A stretch of DNA of 64,000 bases from Chryseomonas sp014190935 (GCF_014190935.1 NZ_JACHVV010000002.1:682001-746000); one strand, 5' to 3'; shown: positions 37,962-47,696, numbered from the stretch's first letter. Notes: generated by a model not told the origin, from the letters alone. Translations and numbers: made by a program.

Positions 37962-38560
37962 CCGCCGAAGCCTACGTGCTGGTGCTCTACTACAGCCGCC
38001 ATGGCGCCACCGCCGAGATGGCCCGGCAGGTCGCCCGCGGGGTGGAAATGGGCGGCATGGCCGCACGCCTGCGCACAGTGCCGGCGGTATCCGCCGAATG
38101 CGCCGCCGTCGCCCCGGCGGTGCCCGAGCAGGGCGCGGTCTACGCGACACTCGATGACCTGCGCGATTGCGCGGCCCTGGCTCTGGGCAGTCCGACGCGC
38201 TACGGCAACATGGCCGCCGCCATGAAGTACTTTCTCGACGGCACCAATAGCCTCTGGCTGACCGGGGCCCTGGTGGACAAGCCCGCCGGCGTCTTCACCT
38301 CCACCGCCAGTCTGCACGGTGGTCAGGAGAGCACCCTGCTGTCCATGGCCCTGCCGCTGCTGCACCACGGCATGCTCATCACCGGCCTGCCCTACAGCGA
38401 GAGCGCCCTGCTGGAAACCAAGGGGGGCGGTACACCCTATGGGCCGAGTCATTTCGCCGGAGCGGATGGCAAGCGCGCGCTGGACGATCAGGAGACGGCG
38501 CTGTGCCGGGCCCTGGGCAAGCGCCTGGCGACCCTGGCGGGTCGCTTGCAGAAGCAGTAG
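37958..38560 (+). CDS. wrbA: NAD(P)H:quinone oxidoreductase WrbA
   Basis: 200-residue FMN flavodoxin-like enzyme performing two-electron quinone reduction and protecting against redox cycling. FMN phosphate loop YYSRHGATAEMARQ near residues 10-23. GSPTRYGNMAAAMKYFLDGT and VFTSTASLHGGQESTLLSMA are diagnostic. ATG 37958 overlaps the arsC stop. Length typical. Confidence 0.94.
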   Translation: MTAEAYVLVLYYSRHGATAEMARQVARGVEMGGMAARLRTVPAVSAECAAVAPAVPEQGAVYATLDDLRDCAALALGSPTRYGNMAAAMKYFLDGTNSLWLTGALVDKPAGVFTSTASLHGGQESTLLSMALPLLHHGMLITGLPYSESALLETKGGGTPYGPSHFAGADGKRALDDQETALCRALGKRLATLAGRLQKQ

Positions 38561-38578
38561 TAGCGGTAGCCGACGCGG

Positions 38579-39283
38579 CTACCAGCCCATGATTTCCTTG
38601 ACGAAGGGAATGGTGAGCTTGCGTCGCGCCTGCAGCGACGCCTGATCCAGGCGTTCGAGCATGTCGAACAGGGCGTCCATGCTGCGGGTGTTGCGCGAGA
38701 GGATGAAGCGGCCGACCTCGTCGGTCAGGTGCAGGCCGCGGCGGGAGGCACGCAGCTGCAGGGCGCGCAGCTTGTCTTCGTCGGACAGCGGGCGCAACTG
38801 GAAGACCAGTGCCAGGGTCAGGCGCGACTTGAGGTCGGCCAGTTGCACCGGCAATTGCCGCGGCGCGGCGGTACTGGAGATCAGCAGCCGCTTGCCGGCA
38901 TCGCGCAGGCGATTGAACAGGTGGAAGAGCGCCTCTTCCCAGCGTCGCTGACCGGCCAGGGCGTCGAGATCATCGAGGCAGACCAGTTCGCACTGCTCGA
39001 GGTTGTCGAACAGCTCGACGCCGTAATCGGCCAGTTCGCCCATGGGCAGGTAAATGGCGCGCTCGCCCAGTTCCTCCAGACGGTGACAGGCGGCCTGCAT
39101 CAGATGGCTGCGACCGGCGCCAGCGCCACCCCAGAGATAGATCAGACTTTCCGTCCAGCCGGCGTCCGCATCGCAGAGACGCTCGACATAGCCGAGCGCC
39201 GCGGCATTGGCGCCAGGGTAGTAATTGACGAAGGTGGCGTCGTCACGCAGACGAATGCCCAGGGGCAGCTGTAAAGGCATCAT
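38579..39283 (-). CDS. hda: DnaA regulatory inactivator Hda
   Basis: 234-residue AAA+ protein that, with the DNA sliding clamp, stimulates hydrolysis of ATP bound to DnaA after initiation. ATG 39283 (MMPLQLPLGIRLRDD) keeps the clamp-binding QLPLG motif near the N-terminus. The P-loop is GGAGAGRSH, with Arg where DnaA has Lys, as in other Hda proteins. Walker B region LVCLDDLDALAG. A C-terminal helical part ends IPFVKEIMGW. The frame extends further upstream without a ribosome site. Confidence 0.93.
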   Translation of the reverse strand: MMPLQLPLGIRLRDDATFVNYYPGANAAALGYVERLCDADAGWTESLIYLWGGAGAGRSHLMQAACHRLEELGERAIYLPMGELADYGVELFDNLEQCELVCLDDLDALAGQRRWEEALFHLFNRLRDAGKRLLISSTAAPRQLPVQLADLKSRLTLALVFQLRPLSDEDKLRALQLRASRRGLHLTDEVGRFILSRNTRSMDALFDMLERLDQASLQARRKLTIPFVKEIMGW

Positions 39284-39380
39284 GCCAGCTCGAACGGCTC
39301 TTGGCAGTTTCGCGAGGGCGCCAAGTCTAACCAAATCCCGGGCCCCTCGCAGCAGCCGCTTCAGTGTTGGGCGCCAGCCC

Positions 39381-40463
39381 TCATGGCCAGCGGAAGTACA
39401 GGGTGGTGCGCGCCGGTTGCGCGACCGGTGCCGACGGCGTCGGCGCGGCATTGGCGTCCACCGGGGCTGCGGGTGTGGTGGCAGGTGCAGCCGGGGCAGC
39501 CGGGGCAGCCGGCGCCGAGGCGGGCTGCAGACCGGCCAGCGTCAGTTGCGCCTGCAACTGGTCGGGATTGGCGGTGAGGTCGTAGGTCAGCTGGGTGCCC
39601 TCGACCTTCACCAGCCGGCTCGACAGGGGCTCCAGCACCTTCTGCAGCTGGGCATAGCGCTCGAAGTTGGAGTTGTCGGCCACCAGCGTCAGCGGCTGGG
39701 TGGTACCCGGGCGGGAGACGAATTTCTTCGACAGGCGCGCGGCGACGTCCTGCAGCACGGCGGCGGCCAGGGCGTCCTGATCGGCCGCCTGGCTGGTGCC
39801 CTGCTCGGCGGCGGTGCCGTTCCACAGGCGCCACTGGGCCTGCCAGCCATTGCCCTGCGGCTTGGCGTGCACCGCCAGCAGGGCATTGGCGCCATAGCGC
39901 TCGGAGGCCTGGCGCAGGGCGGTCGGATCGCTGGCGTCGATGTTGGCGGCGGTGCCGGCCAACTGTTCGCTGAGGTCGGCCAGCGGCAGGCGGATCGGCA
40001 GGCCGGCACGCTGGGCGCCGCGTTGGACCCCGCTGCTGGCGGGCTGGCCGTCACCGACCAGGGTCGCCCCGCTGTCGGCGTCATTGAGCCACCAGATCAT
40101 CACCACCGGGCGATTGGCGCCCCACACCGAGAGACCCGCCTGACCCAGGGCACGCTCGGTGGCGGCCGGGTCGAAGTTGGCCACCAGCACCTGCGGCGGA
40201 CCGGCGTCATAGCCGTACTGGGTGATCAGGGATTCGGGCGCCGCCAGGGCACTGGCGAGACCCGGGGTCTGGCCGGCCTGGGGATTGCCGGTCAGGCGTC
40301 CTGCCAGCACCTGCAGGGCGCGCTTGAGGGCGGCAGTGCGCTCGTCCGGCTGTTGCGAGGTCACCGGCTCGCGGACCTGGTAGAGGTTGTCCACCACCTC
40401 GGCGCGGGCGAGCGGACTCAGGACCAGCAGCGAAGCGAGCAACGGAAGGACGAGACGGCGCAT
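39381..40463 (-). CDS. DUF2066 domain-containing exported protein
   Basis: 360-residue protein with a Sec signal peptide (MRRLVLPLLASLLVLSPLARAE). The DUF2066 region covers most of the length (AALKRALQVLAGRLTGNP, VVMIWWLNDADSG, RYGANALLAVHAKP). The tail from about residue 315 is a low-complexity Ala/Pro linker (ASAPAAPAAPAAPATT), ending in TTLYFRWP. Function is unknown. It lies between hda and purM in other pseudomonads too, as I recall. Likely periplasmic or outer-membrane associated. Confidence 0.85.
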   Translation of the reverse strand: MRRLVLPLLASLLVLSPLARAEVVDNLYQVREPVTSQQPDERTAALKRALQVLAGRLTGNPQAGQTPGLASALAAPESLITQYGYDAGPPQVLVANFDPAATERALGQAGLSVWGANRPVVMIWWLNDADSGATLVGDGQPASSGVQRGAQRAGLPIRLPLADLSEQLAGTAANIDASDPTALRQASERYGANALLAVHAKPQGNGWQAQWRLWNGTAAEQGTSQAADQDALAAAVLQDVAARLSKKFVSRPGTTQPLTLVADNSNFERYAQLQKVLEPLSSRLVKVEGTQLTYDLTANPDQLQAQLTLAGLQPASAPAAPAAPAAPATTPAAPVDANAAPTPSAPVAQPARTTLYFRWP

Positions 40464-40697
40464 GGCGATTCCATAGAAAGGGCAAGGGGCATACCTTAAA
40501 AGCCGCCCGATCCGCGGGCAAGGGCACTGGGTCGCGGGCTGTGCAGAAGATAGCGGCGGAGACTGCCCGTCCGGCGAACGGACGGGCGATCAGGCTCAGA
40601 CCACGGCAGGCTGGCCGGGTGCCATCGCCACCCGGACCGGAGGCCGCGGCGGGCCGCGTGCTTTGGCACGGCTTCTGGTAAAATCGCCCGCCTCATT

Positions 40698-40717
40698 GCC
40701 GGCTGGCGCCAGCCGGC
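40698..40717. promoter_or_regulatory. 20-bp perfect palindrome in the purM leader
   Basis: GCCGGCTGGCGCCAGCCGGC is self-complementary throughout and ends 31 bases before the purM ATG. It may form an mRNA hairpin or bind a regulator. There is no T run. Confidence 0.45.
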
Positions 40718-40748
40718 TCGTTTCGCCATTAGCCAAAGGCCAGGATTC

Positions 40749-41806
40749 ATGAGCAAACAACCCCAGCTGAGCTACAAGGACGCCGGTGTAGACATCGACG
40801 CCGGTGAGGCTCTGGTAGAACGCATCAAGGGCGTCGCCAAGCGCACCGCCCGCCCGGAAGTCATGGGCGGCCTGGGGGGCTTCGGTGCCCTGTGCGAGAT
40901 CCCGGCAGGCTATCGCCAGCCGGTACTGGTCTCCGGCACCGACGGTGTCGGCACCAAGCTGCGCCTGGCCATGAACCTGGCCAAGCACGACAGCATCGGC
41001 ATCGACCTGGTCGCCATGTGCGTCAACGACCTGGTGGTCTGCGGCGCCGAGCCGCTGTTCTTCCTCGACTACTACGCCACCGGCAAGCTCAATGTCGACG
41101 TCGCCGCCCAGGTGGTGACCGGCATCGGCACCGGTTGCGAACAGGCCGGCTGCTCCCTGGTGGGCGGCGAGACCGCCGAGATGCCCGGCATGTACGAAGG
41201 CGAAGACTACGACCTGGCCGGCTTCTGCGTCGGCGTGGTAGAGAAGTCCGAGATCATTGACGGTTCCAAGGTGGCCACCGGAGACGCCCTGATCGCCCTG
41301 CCCTCCTCCGGTCCGCACTCCAACGGCTATTCGCTGATCCGCAAGATCATCGAGGTGGCCGGTGCCGACATCGAGAACATCCAGCTCGACGGCCAACCGC
41401 TGACCGAATTGCTGATGGCGCCCACCCGCATCTATGTGAAGCCGCTGCTCAAGCTGATCAAGGACACCGGCGCGGTCAAGGCCATGGCCCACATCACCGG
41501 CGGCGGTCTGCTCGACAACATCCCGCGCGTGCTGCCCGAGGGCGCCCAGGCGGTGCTCGACGTGGCCAGTTGGCAGCGTCCGGCGGTGTTCGACTGGCTG
41601 CAGCAGCAGGGCAACGTCGACGAGACCGAGATGCACCGCGTGCTGAACTGCGGCGTGGGCATGGTCATCTGCGTGGCCCAGGATCAGGTCGAAGGCGCCC
41701 TGCAGGTGCTGCGTGCCGAGGGTGAGCAACCCTGGGTCATCGGCCGTATCGAACAGGCCGCCGAGGGTGCCGACCAGGTCGTGCTGAACAATCTGAAACA
41801 GCACGG

Positions 41807-41810
<4 letters not shown>
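40749..41810 (+). CDS. purM: Phosphoribosylformylglycinamidine cyclo-ligase (AIR synthetase)
   Basis: 353-residue enzyme of purine synthesis, closing FGAM to AIR with ATP. Motifs: SYKDAGVDIDAGEALVERIK at the N-terminus, LVSGTDGVGTKLRLA, DLVVCGAEPLFFLDYYATGK, GGETAEMPGMYEGEDYDLAG, and HITGGGLLDNIPRVLP. Full length. Its last 4 bases overlap purN, so the two form an operon. Confidence 0.96.
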
Positions 41811-42475
<665 letters not shown>

Positions 42476-42490
42476 TCCAAGGAGAAACTG

Positions 42491-43204
42491 ATGCGACGTC
42501 TGTTGTTCCTATTGGCCACCCTCTGCAGCGCCTCGGCCTTTGCCTTCGACCTGCAGCCGTTCACGGCCAGCTACACCGCCGACTGGAAGCAGATGCCGGT
42601 CAGCGGCTCGGCCGAGCGCTCGCTGCAGAAGGAAGCCGATGGCCGCTGGGAGCTGAAATTCGAAGCCTCCATGCTGGTCGCCGGCCTCAACGAGTCCAGC
42701 ACCTTCCGCCGGGAAGGCGAGGCCTTCCTGCCGGACACCTATCAGTACAAGCGCAGCGGCCTGGGCAAGAGTCGCGAGAGCGAGCTGACCTTCGACTGGG
42801 CCGGCAAGAAGGTCACCGGCAAGGACAAGGATGATCCGGTCAGCCTGACGCTGGATCGCGGTCTGCTGGACAAGTCGACCTACCAGCTCAAGCTGCAGCA
42901 GGACGTGGCCGACGGCAAGAAGAGCATGAGCTACCAGATCGTCGACGGCGACAGCATCGACACCTACGACTTCCGCGTCATCGGCCCGGAGCGCATCCGC
43001 ACCCCGCTGGGCCTGTTCGATGCCATCAAGGTCGAGCGCGTGCGCGATCCCACCAAGAGCAGCCGCAAGACCGAACTGTGGTTCGCCAAGGACTGGGACT
43101 ATCTGCTGGTGCGCCTCTACCAGCAGGAGAGCGACGGCAAGGAATACCAGACCAGCCTCAAGGAAGGCTCGGTCAACGGGCGCACGGTGAAGGGCGCCAA
43201 CTGA
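42491..43204 (+). CDS. DUF3108 domain-containing periplasmic protein
   Basis: 237-residue protein with a signal peptide (MRRLLFLLATLCSASAFA). The remainder is a beta-rich DUF3108 fold: FTASYTADWKQMPVSGSAER, TYQYKRSGLGKSRESELTFD, and the terminal strand GSVNGRTVKGAN. Function unknown; the family often lies next to purN. AAGGAGAAACTG precedes ATG 42491. A terminator follows directly, closing the purMN-DUF3108 transcript. Confidence 0.88.
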   Translation: MRRLLFLLATLCSASAFAFDLQPFTASYTADWKQMPVSGSAERSLQKEADGRWELKFEASMLVAGLNESSTFRREGEAFLPDTYQYKRSGLGKSRESELTFDWAGKKVTGKDKDDPVSLTLDRGLLDKSTYQLKLQQDVADGKKSMSYQIVDGDSIDTYDFRVIGPERIRTPLGLFDAIKVERVRDPTKSSRKTELWFAKDWDYLLVRLYQQESDGKEYQTSLKEGSVNGRTVKGAN

Positions 43205-43218
43205 TCTGGTCTGCAGGC

Positions 43219-43244
43219 AAAACGCCCTCTTCGGAGGGCGTTTT
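43219..43244 (+). terminator. Terminator of the purMN-DUF3108 operon
   Basis: AAAACGCCCTC-TTC-GGAGGGCGTTTT with T-rich flank CCTTTA, 15 bases after the DUF3108 stop. Confidence 0.9.
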
Positions 43245-43325
43245 CCTTTATCCACCAAGCAGGCGTGGTAGCTGTCTCAACAGAAAGAAGATGCGTATCA
43301 AGCAGCCCTCTTCTGGCGTTTTACC

Positions 43326-43362
43326 GCCGCTCCTACATTTTTGCGGATCCTGCAGGAGCGGC
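43326..43362. repeat. REP-like inverted repeat
   Basis: GCCGCTCCT (43326-43334) and AGGAGCGGC (43354-43362) are perfect 9-bp arms around a 19-base loop. The right arm continues CCAAGGCGG. The GGAGCGGC core resembles Pseudomonas REP elements. One copy seen in this window. Confidence 0.5.
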
Positions 43363-43449
43363 CCAAGGCGGTGACGCCGCTGCCGGATGACAATCGCAGA
43401 CGCGACAGATTGTCGCAGAAGTTGTAACGACTTGTTGCCGAGATACGCC

Positions 43450-43477
43450 TTGGTCCTGAAGCGAAACGCTCTAGTAT
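43450..43477 (+). promoter_or_regulatory. Candidate sigma-70 promoter for the 59-aa gene
   Basis: TTGGTC (43450-43455), 16-base spacer, TAGTAT (43472-43477), 48 bases upstream of the ATG at 43526. Position and spacing are good; both boxes are imperfect. Confidence 0.45.
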
Positions 43478-43525
43478 GGGTTTTCAAGCCCAGCCGTAGC
43501 GCGGGCTCGACCAAGGAGATTCAGC

Positions 43526-43705
43526 ATGACCATTACCGTAACCGAACGTGACGAAGACCATATGTCCCGCGAAGCCCGTGGCCTGGGCATGCATCTGTGG
43601 GACGTGAAACAGGAAGGGGAATTGGTCGGCGTCTACCAGAGCGAAGCCGATGCCCTGGAGTACAAGGAGCAGATCGAACACGAAGGCGCGTCGCACGCCG
43701 AGTGA
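43526..43705 (+). CDS. Small acidic orphan protein, 59 aa
   Basis: Translates from ATG 43526 to TGA 43705: MTITVTERDEDHMSREARGL and so on, ending EHEGASHAE. AAGGAG lies 7 bases upstream, a candidate promoter is at 43450-43477, and a strong terminator is at 43733-43765, so this looks like a complete one-gene transcript. The protein is rich in Glu, Asp and His, with a central strand-like segment (MHLWDVKQEGELVGVYQSEA) and no signal peptide. Family not recognised; function unknown. Confidence 0.75.
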   Translation: MTITVTERDEDHMSREARGLGMHLWDVKQEGELVGVYQSEADALEYKEQIEHEGASHAE

Positions 43706-43732
43706 AGCGAAAGACCTTTTTACCGACTGCCT

Positions 43733-43765
43733 GAAAAAGGCCCGCCTCTTGGAGGCGGGCCTTTT
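43733..43765 (+). terminator. Strong terminator after the 59-aa gene
   Basis: A run of As, stem GGCCCGCCTC-TTG-GAGGCGGGCC, then TTTTT; 27 bases after the stop. The symmetrical A/T flanks make it usable from both strands. Confidence 0.92.
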
Positions 43766-43792
43766 TCGTTCCAGGGTGGGGCGAGGCATTGC

Positions 43793-43951
43793 GGTAGGTT
43801 GGGTTGAGCGGAGTGAAGCCCAACGTCACTTGGTCCAGCGGTGTGCTCGGCATCCCTCACCCCAGCCCTCTCCCAGTGGGAGAGGGGGTAGCCTGGCGTG
43901 GGTGAGTGTCCCGTAGGTTGGGCTAAGACGGCTTCATCGTCGAAGCCCAAC
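43793..43951. repeat. Dispersed GTAGGTTGGG elements, two copies flanking a second repeat
   Basis: Copy one 43793-43823 (GTAGGTTGGGTTGAGC ... GAAGCCCAAC). Copy two 43913-43951 (GTAGGTTGGGCTAAG ... CGAAGCCCAAC) with a longer centre. Between them, 43853-43888 is a different element, CCCTCACCCCAGCCCTCTCC followed by a GGGAGAGGGGG arm, which recurs at 56868-56902. The copies lie between the small-gene terminator and the stop of the minus-strand oxidase operon. Confidence 0.8.
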
Positions 43952-43960
43952 AATTTCAGG

Positions 43961-46186
43961 TCAGTGCACCAGCTCGTCGGCGAAGACCTTGTCCAGGGTG
44001 ATGGGCAGATCCCGGACCCGCTTGCCCGTGGCATGGAAGATGGCGTTGGCGATGGCTGCCGCCACCCCGACGATCCCGATCTCGCCGATACCCTTGGCGC
44101 CCAGCGGATTGACGATCTCATCATCCTCCTCGACGAAGATCACCTCCAGCTGCTGGATGTCGGCCTGCACCGGGAAGTGGTACTCCGCCAGGCTGTGGTT
44201 CATCCAGCGCCCCTCGGTGGTGTCCATCATCCCCTCTTCCTGCAGGCCCATGCCGATGCCCCAGACGATGCCGCCGGCTACCTGGTTCTCGCCGGTCCTG
44301 AGGTTGAGGATGCGGCCGGCAGCCACCGCGGTGACCACGCGACTGACCTGGACGCTGCCGAAGTCTTCGTCGACCTTGACCTCGACGAACACCGCCGAGT
44401 GGGTACCGGTGGCGTAGTTGTCGCGCTCTTCGGCCGGTTCCGCGCTGGCCAGGGTTTCCATGGACGGCGACCCCGAGGCCTTGAGGATGGCGGTGAAGTC
44501 GACACGCTGGGCCGGATCGGTCTTGAGGCTGATGCCGCCGTCGGCGAACACCACCTGCTCCAGCTCGGCCTTGGCCAGCGGCGAGTCATCCATTTCCTTG
44601 GCCGCATCCAGCAGTTGCTGACGCAGCTGGTCGCAGGCCAGTTTCACGGCGGTGCCCACCGAGGACACGGTAAAGGAACCGCCCTCGAGGGGTGCCTTGG
44701 GCAGGGTGGAATCGCCGAGCTTGAAGGTCACCTTGTCCAGCGGCAGACCGAGGTTCTCGGCGGCGATCTGGGTCATCACCGTATAGGTGCCAGTGCCGAT
44801 GTCGGCCGTGGCGCTGGCCACTACCAGACTGCCATCGATGTTCATCACCGCCTTGGCGGTGGCGGGTTGTTGCATGGCTTCCCAGACCCCGGTGGCCATG
44901 CCCCAACCCACCAGCTGGTTGCCGTCGCGCATGGAACGCGGCGCCATGCTGCGCTGTTCCCAGCCGAAGCGCTCGGCCGCCTGGCGATAGCACTCCAGCA
45001 ATTCCTTGCTGGAATAGGGCTTGCCCTTGGCCGGATCGGTGTCGGTGAAGTTGCGGATGCGCAATTCCAGCGGATCGATGTCGGCGGCGTAGGCCAGTTC
45101 GTCCAGGGCGCTTTCCAGCGCATAGACGCCCAGCACCGCACCTGGGGCGCGCATGTCCAGCGGGGTGTAGACGTCCAGCGCGGCCAGCTGATAGGCCAGC
45201 TTGACGTTGGGGCAGGCATAGAGCGACGCCGACCAGACCAGCACCATCTCGGTGAAATCTTCGAAGCGCGAGGTGATGCCCAGGGCGCTGTGGTCGATGG
45301 CCTGCAGCTTGCCGTCGCTGTCGCAGGCCAGCTTGATCCGCTGGTAGGTCTCGGGGCGATAGCCGAAGGTGAACATCTGCTGGCGGGTCAGGGTCACCCG
45401 CACCGAGCGTTTGAGCTGCAGCGCCGCCATGGTCGCCAGTACCAGCTGGTACTGGGGACGCAGACCGGAACCGAAGGCCCCGCCAACGAAGGGCGAGATG
45501 ACCTTCACGTCGCCCTCGCCCAGACCGAAGATGCTGCTGACGAACTGGGCGCTGTTCTGCACGCCTTGGGTCTTGTCGTGCACCGTCAGCTTGCCATCCT
45601 TGTGGTAGATGACGGTGGAGGCATGCATCTCCATGGGATTGTGGAATTCCGCGGCCGAGTGGTATTCGGCTTCGATGCGGGTGGGTGCGGCAGCCCAGGC
45701 CGCCGGGGCATCGCCGCGATTCTCCGGCAATTCCATGGGGGCTTCGTGGGCCTGGTCGCGGGCCTTGGCGAGGTCGGTGGCGTGGTCTTCCTCGCTGTAC
45801 TGGGCGCGGATCAGGGAGGCGGCGTGACGGGCAGCCTCGAAGGTCTCGGCCACCACCAGGGCGATGGGCTGGCCACTGTAGAGGATGCGATCGTTGTAGA
45901 GCGGCCGGAAGGGCTTGCCATCAGCCGCGTCCATGTCGGTGTAGCTTTCGTCGTAGCTGGCCATCTCTGGTCGATTGAGATGGCTGAGCACCTCGAGCAC
46001 GCCTGGCTGGGCCAGGGCTTCGCTAACGTCCAGGCCGAGCAGGCGACCCTTGGTGATGGTGGCGTTGACCACGAACCCGAAGGCCAGATCCGGTACGCTG
46101 AATTCGCCGGCATAGAGCGCCTGGCCGGTGACCTTGAGCGGACCGTCGACGCGGGGAACGGCTTTTTGCAGATGGACGACGGTCAT
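43961..46186 (-). CDS. Molybdenum hydroxylase large subunit, PaoC-like (operon A)
   Basis: 741-residue molybdopterin-binding subunit of a xanthine dehydrogenase/aldehyde oxidase family enzyme. Motifs: RVDGPLKVTGQALYAGEF at the N-terminus, the FVGGAFGSGL Moco loop, MRAPGAVLGVYALESALDEL, and the C-terminal KGIGEIGIVG holding the catalytic Glu. ATG 46186 overlaps the FAD-subunit stop by 4 bases. E. coli PaoC oxidises aromatic aldehydes; the substrate here is unknown. No Tat signal anywhere in this operon, so it is probably cytoplasmic. Confidence 0.88.
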   Translation of the reverse strand: MTVVHLQKAVPRVDGPLKVTGQALYAGEFSVPDLAFGFVVNATITKGRLLGLDVSEALAQPGVLEVLSHLNRPEMASYDESYTDMDAADGKPFRPLYNDRILYSGQPIALVVAETFEAARHAASLIRAQYSEEDHATDLAKARDQAHEAPMELPENRGDAPAAWAAAPTRIEAEYHSAAEFHNPMEMHASTVIYHKDGKLTVHDKTQGVQNSAQFVSSIFGLGEGDVKVISPFVGGAFGSGLRPQYQLVLATMAALQLKRSVRVTLTRQQMFTFGYRPETYQRIKLACDSDGKLQAIDHSALGITSRFEDFTEMVLVWSASLYACPNVKLAYQLAALDVYTPLDMRAPGAVLGVYALESALDELAYAADIDPLELRIRNFTDTDPAKGKPYSSKELLECYRQAAERFGWEQRSMAPRSMRDGNQLVGWGMATGVWEAMQQPATAKAVMNIDGSLVVASATADIGTGTYTVMTQIAAENLGLPLDKVTFKLGDSTLPKAPLEGGSFTVSSVGTAVKLACDQLRQQLLDAAKEMDDSPLAKAELEQVVFADGGISLKTDPAQRVDFTAILKASGSPSMETLASAEPAEERDNYATGTHSAVFVEVKVDEDFGSVQVSRVVTAVAAGRILNLRTGENQVAGGIVWGIGMGLQEEGMMDTTEGRWMNHSLAEYHFPVQADIQQLEVIFVEEDDEIVNPLGAKGIGEIGIVGVAAAIANAIFHATGKRVRDLPITLDKVFADELVH

Positions 46187-47169
46187 TGCAGGGTACCTCC
46201 AGCGGCTTCGGTGAGGGCACGTACGATGGCGCGCCGGGCCAGTTCGATCTTGAAGCTGTTGTGGGCGAAGCCCTGGGCGCCCTGCAGCAGGCGATCGGCC
46301 AATTGGCCAAAGGCCGCCTTGTCCGCCACCTGACCGACCAGCGCCTGTTCGGCCTCCGGCAGGCGCCAGGGCTTGTGGGCCACGCCGCCCAGGGCGACAC
46401 GGACCTGCTTGATGCGCTCGCCATCCAGTTCCAGCGCTGCTGCGACCGAGACCAGGGCGAAGGCATAGGAAGCGCGATCGCGGATCTTCAGGTAGGCACT
46501 GTGGGCGGCCAGGCTCTCGGCCGGCAGGGTCACGGCGGTGATGAGTTCGTCGGCGGCGAGGTTGGTATCGCGCTCGGGGGTGTCGCCGGGCAGCCGGTGG
46601 AAATCGGCGAAGTCGATGACCCGCTCGCCATTCGGACCGCTCACCTCGACCCGGGCTTCCAGCGCAGCCAGGGCCACGCACATGTCCGAGGGGTGGGTGG
46701 CGATGCACTGTTCGCTGTGGCCGAGGATGGCGTGGATGCGATTCTGCCCGTCACGGGCGCCGCAGCCGGAGCCGGGTTCACGCTTGTTGCAGGGGGTGCC
46801 CACGTCATAGAAGTAGTAGCAGCGGGTGCGCTGCAGCAGGTTGCCACCGGTGGAGGCCATGTTGCGCAATTGCGGGGAGGCACCGGCGAGGATGGCCTTG
46901 GCCAGCAGCGGATAGCGACGCTGCACCTCGGAGTGGTAGGCCACCTCGGCATTCTTGACCAGGGCGCCGATGCGCAGACCGCCTTCGGCGGTGGTCTCGA
47001 CCTCGCGCAGGGGCAGGCCGTTGACGTCGATCAGTTGCTCGGGGCGCTCGACGTTTTCCTTCATCAGGTCCAGCAGGTTGGTGCCGCCGGCGATGAAATG
47101 GGTCTGGGGGCCATGCTGGCGGATGGCATCGGGCACGGCGTTGGGCTTGGCATAACCGAAGCGGTTCAT
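46183..47169 (-). CDS. Molybdenum hydroxylase FAD/[4Fe-4S] subunit, PaoB-like (operon A)
   Basis: 328-residue medium subunit carrying FAD. FAD-binding motif FIAGGTNLLDLM near residues 25-36 and LAGASPQLRNMASTGGNLLQ. As in E. coli PaoB, four Cys in a loop (RTRCYYFYDVGTPCNKREPG, then SGCGA and EQCIA) could hold an extra [4Fe-4S] cluster. The start at 47169 overlaps the small-subunit stop by 4 bases; the large-subunit start overlaps its own stop. Confidence 0.88.
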   Translation of the reverse strand: MNRFGYAKPNAVPDAIRQHGPQTHFIAGGTNLLDLMKENVERPEQLIDVNGLPLREVETTAEGGLRIGALVKNAEVAYHSEVQRRYPLLAKAILAGASPQLRNMASTGGNLLQRTRCYYFYDVGTPCNKREPGSGCGARDGQNRIHAILGHSEQCIATHPSDMCVALAALEARVEVSGPNGERVIDFADFHRLPGDTPERDTNLAADELITAVTLPAESLAAHSAYLKIRDRASYAFALVSVAAALELDGERIKQVRVALGGVAHKPWRLPEAEQALVGQVADKAAFGQLADRLLQGAQGFAHNSFKIELARRAIVRALTEAAGGTLQ

Positions 47170-47696
47170 TCGCGGCCCTCCCCCTGCTGGCAATCCGGAC
47201 GCGCCCGCTCGATGGCGGCGCGGATGTTGCGATAGGCGCCGCAGCGGCAGAGGTTGCCGCTCATCTGCTCGGCCACCTCGGCCTCGCTGTGGGCATGGCC
47301 CTCCTTGAGCATGCCGATCGCCGAGCAGATCTGCCCGGGGGTGCAATAGCCGCACTGGAAGGCGTCTTCGGCGACGAAGGCCGCCTGCATGGGGTGCAGC
47401 TGGTCGCCCTGGGCCAGGCCCTCGACGGTGGTGACCTCGGCGCCGTCCTGCATGACCGCCAGGGCCAGACAGCTGTTGATGCGGGTGCCATTGACCAGGA
47501 CGGTGCAGGCGCCGCACTGGCCATGATCGCACCCCTTCTTGGTGCCGGTCAGGTCGAGGTGGTCGCGCAGGAGGTCCAGCAGGGTGGTCCAGGGCTCGAC
47601 CGCCAGTTGCAGCTGCTTGCCGTTGAGGGTCAGGGCGATGGTATGGGACTCGGGTTCGGCCAGGGGCTGAACCTGGCGCGCGGGGGTGGCGTTCAT
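47166..47696 (-). CDS. Molybdenum hydroxylase [2Fe-2S] subunit, PaoA-like without Tat signal (operon A)
   Basis: 176-residue iron-sulfur subunit with two [2Fe-2S] sites: plant-ferredoxin-type GCDHGQCGACTVLVNG then NSC, and the helical CGYCTPGQ plus GNLCRCGAY. ATG 47696 follows GAGG at a good distance. The N-terminus (MNATPARQVQPLAEPE) has no signal peptide, unlike the paralogue at 48014 and E. coli PaoA. First gene of operon A. Confidence 0.88.
   Translation of the reverse strand: MNATPARQVQPLAEPESHTIALTLNGKQLQLAVEPWTTLLDLLRDHLDLTGTKKGCDHGQCGACTVLVNGTRINSCLALAVMQDGAEVTTVEGLAQGDQLHPMQAAFVAEDAFQCGYCTPGQICSAIGMLKEGHAHSEAEVAEQMSGNLCRCGAYRNIRAAIERARPDCQQGEGRE

Larger units (their letters stand above)
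43205..43525. other. Intergenic region between the DUF3108 gene and the 59-aa gene, 321 bp
   Basis: Holds, in order, the purMN terminator, the REP-like inverted repeat and a candidate sigma-70 promoter for the small gene downstream. Nothing else was recognised. Confidence 0.6.

Noticed and set aside
43898..46333. An 811-codon plus-strand frame opposite the operon A large subunit
   Set aside because: Same antisense effect; the minus strand has clear molybdopterin motifs and 4-base gene overlaps.
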